Shown here: positions 54,301 through 63,300 of the stretch, piece by piece
Layout: the number at the start of each line of letters is the position of its first letter
How positions within the stretch are numbered: the stretch's first letter is position 1
From: Nemertoderma westbladi
Taxonomy: Eukaryota > Xenacoelomorpha > Nemertodermatida > Nemertodermatidae
Length of the DNA stretch: 64,000 nucleotides
NCBI GenBank assembly: GCA_032718475.1
Contig: JAUCBJ010008050.1
Span: 1 to 64,000 of the forward strand
Direction of reading: 5' to 3'
Position numbers and translations under genes: made by a program
The notes under the pieces: model-generated
The model's input: the letters and a program-made list of their open reading frames with translations, nothing else
The model's database searches: none
What the model was told of the DNA's origin: nothing

Positions 54301-57300
54301 AGACACACTTGCACCATTCTTGTTCATTATTGTGGTTGACTATGTTCTTTCTACGCATGTCCTTAGATCATCATAATGATGATGGGGTGATGATAACTCC
54401 ACCTACTGGCTCCAGAAGTCGAGGAAATCCTGCCTAGTACCTAACTGATCTAGACTTTGCTGATGACTTAGGAGTACTCTCAGAATCATTAGAGGGAGCC
54501 CAACGGCTCCTCAGCTCATTAGAACATGCTGCTTCTAGTGTTGGTCTTTTTATTAACTCAAGAAAGACCAAAATTCTGACCGTTAACTTTGAAAGTCCTC
54601 AGCAAGTCTCTGATCGGATGAGCATAAGCTCAAAGGATGGTATGCTTGAGCATGTGGACGACTTCTGTTACCTGGGATCATGGATCCGGAAGTCAGGTGA
54701 GGACCTTCGAATACGTAAGGGAAAGGCATGGGCAGCCTTGAATAGGCTTTCCAGGATTTGGAAGTCACCGAGAATTAATCGGAAACTTAAGGTCCGATTA
54801 TTTAGAGCAGCAGAAGTTCCAGTACTCCTCTACGGGAGTCCATGCTGGGCTCTAACTGCTGAGGACATCAAATCTCTGGATGGCACATTCACAAGAATGC
54901 TACGCCGGGTTCATTGTGTCAAGTACAATGCACACATCTCCAACCAGACACTATATAACATTGGAGGTGTCTCATTGGTTCCCCCAAGCTTCACACTAGA
55001 ACAAAATCGCCTCCGCTTTGCAGGACATTGCTTTCGCCGTGAGGATCAACCAGTGCATAATCTTGTACTTTGGCAGCCTCATGGAGTGAATAAGCATGGT
55101 GGACAGCCCATGACTTTCTTGAGACGCATCTTAAAGGACACTGGCCTTAAAGATGCGGATGATCTAGCAAATGTCATGGGTGATAGGGAGCTGTGGCGGT
55201 GCAATTTTGTTGACAAGCCGGCACAGCATTCTTAAAAATGCAGCTGCAATGCAGCATGCCGATCCTAGTAGTAGTCTTGTCATATATTTTCCTTGTTGGG
55301 CTGGCCTCGATGTCTGGTGGCTGCCCAAGCAAGTTGCTTAAGTGCTCTATCTATTTCCCAATACGTTCTTCAGGACTATCAGATTTAAGGTGCCCCTTAG
55401 CACAACTTTTTCGACCAGATACCTCATTTACAGTGTGCCAGGTAAGTTATGATTGTTCTGTATGTGAGCAGTTGTAATTTCTTCAATATTTTCCTCTATG
55501 TACTTTATGTACTCTATGTACTCCCTAGGCCATTTTAAGGCCAGTTCTCCTTCTCACATTCAGTTCTAAGTTTCTCCCAGTCATAATTTATTTGCTTGAT
55601 GTACTCTCAACCCGATATTGAAAGGTCCATAGCTTTCGGATATTCATCAGCCATTTTCGGATATGGACAATTTACATTATCCCAAGAGTAAACACCAATT
55701 TCTGTTCAAACTGATGTGTAGGTGTTAATCTTGGTGTCTTATTGGTGTCAAATTTCCACATTCAGGTCATCTGCAATGAGTTTGTTGACATTTTGTTTTT
55801 TGAATGTCCTTTATAAGTTTATTAGATCAGTCTGGAACCAGTTCATAAACCCGACTGCTTTTTCTGGTTGTTTGAACTATAGCAACATATTACTGTTGTC
55901 TTGAGATTCCCATCAAATGGGCTTAGCAGGGGCTCCACCAATTGATTGAGTATCTTTCTGCTGAGCTGAGCTGAAAAAAATGTCCATCCGTTTCCAATGT
56001 CATTATACTGAATGGCAGTGTGTTCATGACATATCCCATGTTCTTGGATACAGATAATGCGGAAGTATTATTCCATTTCCAGGGCTACCATGTCACTCTG
56101 TTTGCTACGAACTTTCATAATTTGTGCGTTCATTGTAGCTATCTTAAGTGCCTTTTCTTACATTACAACAATATGTCTCTTCTTTCTGGTCTATCTTTCT
56201 GTTATACTTGAGGAATAATTACAATGCATTTGTGAATTAAAATTAATAACTGATAACTAAATATCTTACCAGAGTAATTAATCCTGAATCCAGTATTACC
56301 AATACTGTTATCAGTGACAAATCGTAGTGTCACTTTGTTGGCTGAGGAAGTTATTCTGTTCGGGAGACCATCAGAGCCGTGCCAGATTGCCAGTTCACGA
56401 TGGGCTATTGTTGGACCATCATAGATCTGAAAAGGTAAGTGGATTATTCAGCAGGCATCCTAAATAAGAAAATAATCAAAGTAAAATTATGGGATGTTTG
56501 GTAAAAAAAAACAGGAGGGTATGAAAATTCAAATCTTAATTAATTTCCAACCAGTGCTGCTCCATACATGAACCAAAACAGTACAATGTTACCAAACAAT
56601 GTTACTGGAGGCATTATATATTGGCTTTTCAATATTAGAATATTTGATGGTTCCCACTATTTCAAGCCAGTAAAAATGAATAATTACAATTTGAAAGTGG
56701 TACAGTAGACTGATTACATTTGGTAAGTATTGCATTTCCTATCTGCGTTCTCATTGATGTATAAAGCGCAGGATATATATCTCAATAGCTGTAGTTAAAC
56801 AGTAAACCCTTCCACTCTGTTTCCCAAGTTGCCTTGGTTCCCATTTATCGACCACTGAAGGATGAAAGCCGTGGTTGGGCTAGGCTGTAGCATTTAAATC
56901 ACTGTGCCCAAACAGTGCTGCCCCATCTAGGGATCGAACACGGGCTCCCTAATCGGAAGCACAGTAATGTCACCACTTAACCAAGCTGCTGCTTGGAATA
57001 ATACTTGAATTTACATCTCTTTTGGTGGGTTGTTTAGTCAGGTCAGGTCCCCAGATCCTGCTAACACTATGGCAGTAATGTGGTACTACCTGTAGCTGTC
57101 AGCCCAGTAGGGCAGGCCCGATAAGCATAGCCTATATTCATTATTTAGTTGATCAAGAATGGGTTGGTTTTAGCCCCGTCAACTAAATAAGTCATTGAGG
57201 GCTATAGCACCTAGGGCACCATTGTACGCAAAGGCTTGATTCGCATCTGCAATAGAGATGATACACGCCCCGCCCTTTCTATACTGGATGCTCCTCTACC

Positions 57301-60300
57301 AGTGTTAGGTAAGTAGTAGTAGTTGGTGGGTTGTTAATTTTAGTACTGTAAAGGGTCCGGGACTCTTTATGGGACCTAAATGGTATTGGTCAACTGATCC
57401 ACCACATAGGACACAAAATGCATTCAACGTTATTTGGTTCGTGATAGATTTTCGTACGGCATATCAAATGGTGAAAACCATGCATTGATGCTCTGGTAAT
57501 AGCATATCTGTTTTTATAATTCAACGATTTCCAGTTATCTCCCTTAAATGCTGGTGAATCTGTTGGTATTTGCTGCCTTTTAACCTCAATAATTTCCCTA
57601 TATTTAACGAATTCCGGTGTCACTGGTAATCTAAGAGTGTTCTGGCGATCCACACACATATTCCTTTCCCCTGTAATTTCCAAGACCAATCGGATCTGGG
57701 ATGTCTTCGACACAGAGAGTACCATCTTGAGAAATCATCCCTTTATTTTGTCAAGTCTGATAAACTAGATTAGAATTAGAAAGATTAGAATTTAGGTGAA
57801 TTTAGCGAACCAAAAAACAAATAAATTCAATTACCATACTACATTTTGGCACATTGGTACTGTACTGCATGCTGGTACTGGGTGCTTAAAGTTTTTTATT
57901 AAGTTATTTGCGATTAGTTGAGTCCATTATCGGTATCATGGCCGCAGCGTGTTCTAAGGAACACTGCTGTCATGTTGCAGACAACATACTTGCATACATC
58001 TGGACATCCCACTCCAGAGGTTGCCATAAGAACTCTGTACAATCAGTTGCCGTTCCTTGGCCTCGCTTCTCTGACACATCGCTAAAGGGTGCCAAGGCGA
58101 CGCTGCTCGGTTTACTCACGTCATCTACCCCTGGTGATCGATCGTAGTCTATCCAAGAATGATCTCGCTAAGATGCGTCATCAAGGCGAAAATATGTGGC
58201 GAAACATCATCTCAGACATAGTTGATATGTTCGAATGGCCTGGATTTCAGTCGATTGAACCCAGGCCAATATTTGTTCCCCTCGATCTTGGAGAGATTCC
58301 TCCATTTTCCAGAACTGACGCTGATTTACTGTTCTTAATCAATATGATCAGTGGTATGCAGGACAGAGAGGCCATCTTGGAACACGACCGTGACGCTATG
58401 CTCCTGGCCACCAATCCGAGTCCGGCCACACCAGTCACTGAGAATACCGGCATAAACAGCCAGCAATCCCAAGTTACGCAGCTATTTCCAAGAAGCTTCC
58501 GTCTAACGCTTCAAAGTCTCGTGTGAGCAGAACCGGAAAGGGAAAGCGCAAAAATAAAGAAATTCCAAAAGTGGTCCAAGATACGAGCGATAGGCCTACT
58601 GTTAGAAGCCGTTCTGACAGAGCCAGAGTATCTTCCGGTACAGAAACTATTGCTGATTCTTCCAGTGACAGCGATGACGAAGAGAGGGTTTACACTGGCC
58701 CATGGGTCAATGTACATCGCAAGTCGTTGGAAAAGTCGTTTGTAGATCGCCCCCGCCCATTCGGTACCTTCCGCAGCGGCGGCGATAAAGTAAATGTTTC
58801 GTCTGCTCCGGTGAAGACACCCTTTCAGGCCTCTCAGTCTTCTCCACAGGCAACCTGTGGAAGCGAAGTTTAATCAGAGTAACGTAGGATGTCAATTAAA
58901 TAATAAGCGCTGTAACCATTTAATGTATGCAGATGACCTTAGTTTGGTTTCAAACTCTATTTACGGACTTAAGAAACTTATAGCTACATACTCAGACTAT
59001 GCAGATAGGCACTCAATAGTTATTAATGTAAAGAAGTCAAAGTTCATGTATTTCATACCAAAGTCTTACAAAAATACTCTAGTAGATATTATTTTGATTA
59101 ATGGTAGGGTTCTTGAAACAGTAAGTAAATACAAGGTACAAGTACTTAGGTTACATATTCCACAGTACAACTGATGATAGCTCTGGCATACTGAATCAAC
59201 TATCAAGTCTTTACCGGCAGGGAAATTTTTTAATTAGGAAATTCTATCACTGCTCTCAATCTGTTAAAGTTAGGCTTTTTCGCTCTTTCTGCTCTCAAGT
59301 TTACTGCATATCTCTTTGGGCTAGGCGTAATTACAGCATTTCTATTTATGACGACAGATTCAATGTTGCATATAATAATATAATTAGGAAGCTTTTTTAT
59401 TTCAAATATGATTGTAGTGTATCTTACATGTGTGGGGTACTTAACCTACCAAAACTAGTTCATATCCTTTACAATGCTCGACAGTCCTTGTTGCGCCGTG
59501 TGAGGTCATCAGAGAATGAGATAGTCCAAACAGTAGCACTTACTACTTTTTGCTCCAGCCGTGCCGGTGCAGTTTAATAGATTATATATTGTACTTTGTA
59601 ATATTATTCAGAATTATTTTATACAGAATATAATTCTTGTATTCTGTAATATTGTATTTTTAATATTGTTGTGTATTGTTTATTCAGTTTTTCGACATTG
59701 TGTGTGTGTACTATTCCTGGCTCGGGCAGGTATTCCCTTAATTCACGTTATTTATTATTGTTTGTTCATAATTTTTTATTATTAGTTAATTAATTACCGT
59801 CATTTTTTGTGCTCTGAACTTACTGTTTAACCTACTTACTACTGTTTTTACTGTATTTTATGGGCCATAGTGGGCCTGGATTAAACATTAAATAAATAAA
59901 TAAATAAAAAAAACTGTTGTACTTTCAAAGATGCCCATATTACCACAATATTATAACTAGCAATAGGCTGAATCTTTAAATTAAAGAACTTTATAGCTAT
60001 GGGAAGAGATAACATATACAACAAGAGATTTTTCATTGCATGGATACCCGTGATAAATTTACACTGGATATTTACTATGTGGAAACTGAAACTGAGTGTC
60101 AGCTGTAGTGTAATTAAATAATAATAGTAATATAATATATAATAGTGGTTTAAGATATCTATAGGGTTCCTATTATAATAAAACCTGTCTGTTTTACTTA
60201 GTCTTCCTCCCCACCGAAATTTCATTATTTGAGATTTCTTTAAATTTACTACTAAGCTGTTTAACGATGCTCACTTGTATGATGCATCCAGAGCTTCTTG

Positions 60301-63300
60301 TAAATCATATTTGTTATCGGTAAAGATCAATAGTTCACCAGCAAATAGGTAAACCATTATGGACACAGCTACTCGTTAAATACATTTAATTAAATCCCAG
60401 ATATACAGTATAAAAAGAAATGGGCTTAGGCTATATTGCCTTGTAGAAAACCCAGAGTTTGTTTAATGTGATTGGATTTACGCAAACCGTCAAATGTAGT
60501 TTGGGCTAAGGATTGCCTTTATTAATTCAAACAGTTTATCATGTAATTTAAAGGTATGTTTCAACTTGAAAATAGCATTTGATCTGGGTACTGAATCAAA
60601 CGCTTTTTGAAAGTCTATGAAGCATGCATAAAAGGGTTTCCCGGGGATAAAAAGATTCTCGCGTATTCGCTTTAGGAACAGGAGTAATGGCTGTGCCGTT
60701 GACAGTCCTGGCATGAATCCAAATAGTTTTTATCATCTCTGCTACCTTCACCCTTAAGTAATACCCCCGTTATGCTCGACTTCCATGATGACACTAGGGA
60801 ACTGGTTGACAAACAAATATTGAAGAGGAGGCTCCATAGATATAGTGCTACTGGTATAAAACCCTTTAGAACTTTATAAGAAATGTTGTCAGGGCCGCTG
60901 GATTTCTTATTCTTCTTCTGATTCAATTTGTGTTCAACTTCTTCCTTGGTGAATGGTCAGTTGCACATCATTGATGGGTTCATCCAGCTCTTCGAAATTA
61001 TATCAACCATTTCTATCCTTCTCGTTGCCTAGGTTGGAATTTAAAATTTTGCCGAAATGACTTTCCCATGATTCCAATGGAATTGAGCAGTTCTGTTTCG
61101 AATGCTGTTCACTACACCACCAGTATGTCTCTCGTTCCGCCTCTTCTAGGAGCTGCAGCTCCATTTTCATATTATATTCTTTCTGTCTAGCCTTCAGTAG
61201 CGATTTATATTCCACCTTGAGCAAACAACATGTCGCCCTAGCAGTTGGGTCTGCTCTTATTCTTCTATGGGCATCAAGGACGACCTGTCTTTTAGTGTAA
61301 TACATACTGATAATATAATAACAAACCACGGTTTGGAATGACGATTTTTTGTAGAAGATCGTCTCTCAGTTGCATCGTGAATGACATTGGAAAGCTCATT
61401 GTAGGCATCATCTAGCTGAAGATTCTTTAATTTACATTTAATAGTGTCTAGCCGGGGATCGACTTCCAATTTGTTTACATCAATCTTTCGAGTTAATCTG
61501 ACATTGTTTCCTTCAATCACTTCAGGGATAACATTATCCAGAATTGATCAATTTACACGAACCAGTACAAGTTTATCCCTTGGATTTGGTAAACTACAGA
61601 ACTGGTAGCATTTTAATTTTTGTAAACTAGCTCTATCTTGCTACTACACTTGTGGCAGTAGTATGTTGGTTCTTCTTACATATTTTTCAAGTCAAACCCA
61701 GCCCCCGACATCAGTATTTCCAGTGCCTCTGCTTTGTGGTTATCAGGCTGGTCCATACGAGCATTAAAATCCCCCTCTTATGAACACCAAGTTATCCTCC
61801 GGGTAATTAAAATGCCCCCTATTGGGCGACCTCATCCGGGGTTCTTTACTGCTAATTTGTGAAAACAGTAAAAGCCGTCGATATTTACTTCTTCATTGCA
61901 AAAGTTTCAGTAAATAATAATACCTGGGACGATGGAAGCAAATCTCCTGTTAGCAATGATAGAAGTGAGTTTAGTAATGCACACAGTAATACTTCACAGT
62001 AATGTATGTATTTTAGAATGCGTGTTTGGGACAAAGTTGTTTGCATTAGGAATTAGTTTCCTGACATCCCATCAATCCATGTTAGATCTGCCATCATTGG
62101 TGGTGTCCCCAGAACTTATCGGGTGATGCGGTTTCAACCTCCTGTTGTGCTCTAGTAAAGGCAAAGTTTCTGATGGTGATACCGTCACTCCATAGAGATG
62201 GATCCATTAGTTTAGCACGATCCGATTGATCCACGATTAGATGAAAGCTATTGTAAGGGGAATCTGGGTGCGGCGAAACCATGATCACTTCGTCTACGGG
62301 GATACCCTCAGCTGTAAGGTAATCTTTGATCTCTTCGCTCGCTACTGTTAGATCATGACCCCGGGGGGGTCATTTCACGAGGCGGGGCAGCACGGATTGG
62401 TCCACCTTGCTGGATACCTCGGATTACTGACAGTCTGCTGTATTGCTGGAATATGGGTAGAGTTGGTGCTGCCCTTCTTTGTGGATTGGTAGATAGGTTG
62501 AGGTATTCGTTGTTAGGAGCCAAAACCAGTCATCCCATACCGATCCGGACATGATCGGTGATGCTGTTGGATATTGTGGGCCCGTTGGAAATGGGAGAAT
62601 CAAGGAGGGTGAATGATTGCCAAGTCGCCAGTCGCCAAGTCGAAACACATACGTGTGGTTTGGGGAGATATGAGATATTAATTTCAATTAAAATTACGCG
62701 ATTCATAAATTTGTACACTACCCGGTTAAAAAGGTATGGTATTAGTCCTACAATTGTGACAATAAAAGATAGGATACTTTTGGTAAAATAAACTTATCAT
62801 TCGAGGTTAAAACCCCTAGATCCCTTCCCGCGCCATTGGGGACTCATTTTGGAATAAAAGCTTTAAAGGGATAGTCACAGAGTATATCTGCATTGAATAT
62901 CCTCAAATGGTAGCATTATATATACATCACATTCCTCTCACAGCGTATGGATTTCTCTCCATTTTTTATTTGCATTATAACCACATATACATATAGTTGA
63001 TATTCAGTTTAACTGGTTAACTGGGGGTACAGTTTATGAGAGAAACAATATTGGGGACATTTCATTTTGATCTGGAAGCATAAGGTTGTAAATTATATAA
63101 TTTGCATGCATTAAAATGTGATGTACAAGAAAATGTCTTGTAAGTATGACTCATGTGCTAGTCATTTGTTGAGGAATGTTGAAGGCTATATTATTCTGCA
63201 GCCAAAAGTATTAGCAGTACGAGTGCAAAGATACATGTAAAGAAGAACAATTACATGCAATCTATATTGTACACAATTATGAATTGGTTGGGATTTTCCC

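Larger units (their letters stand above)
57900..59908 (+). mobile_element. LINE-C (CR1/L2-like) with internal deletion from ORF1 to late RT
   Basis: ORF1-like frames (57908-58147, 58089-58526, 58523-58873) are followed at about 58870, with no endonuclease or RT N-terminus, by the RT active-site region. The element ends at 59882-59908 with (AAAT)n after TGGGCCTGGATTAAACATT. Its RT end is close in pattern to LINE-B (N-H-L-x-Y-A-D-D-L, R-G/Q-N-F-L-I-R-K-F). Confidence 0.8.

Noticed and set aside
56929-56989. Functional tRNA gene
   Set aside because: A and B boxes are present, but no clean acceptor and anticodon stems could be drawn, and the sequence continues into a repeated SINE body.
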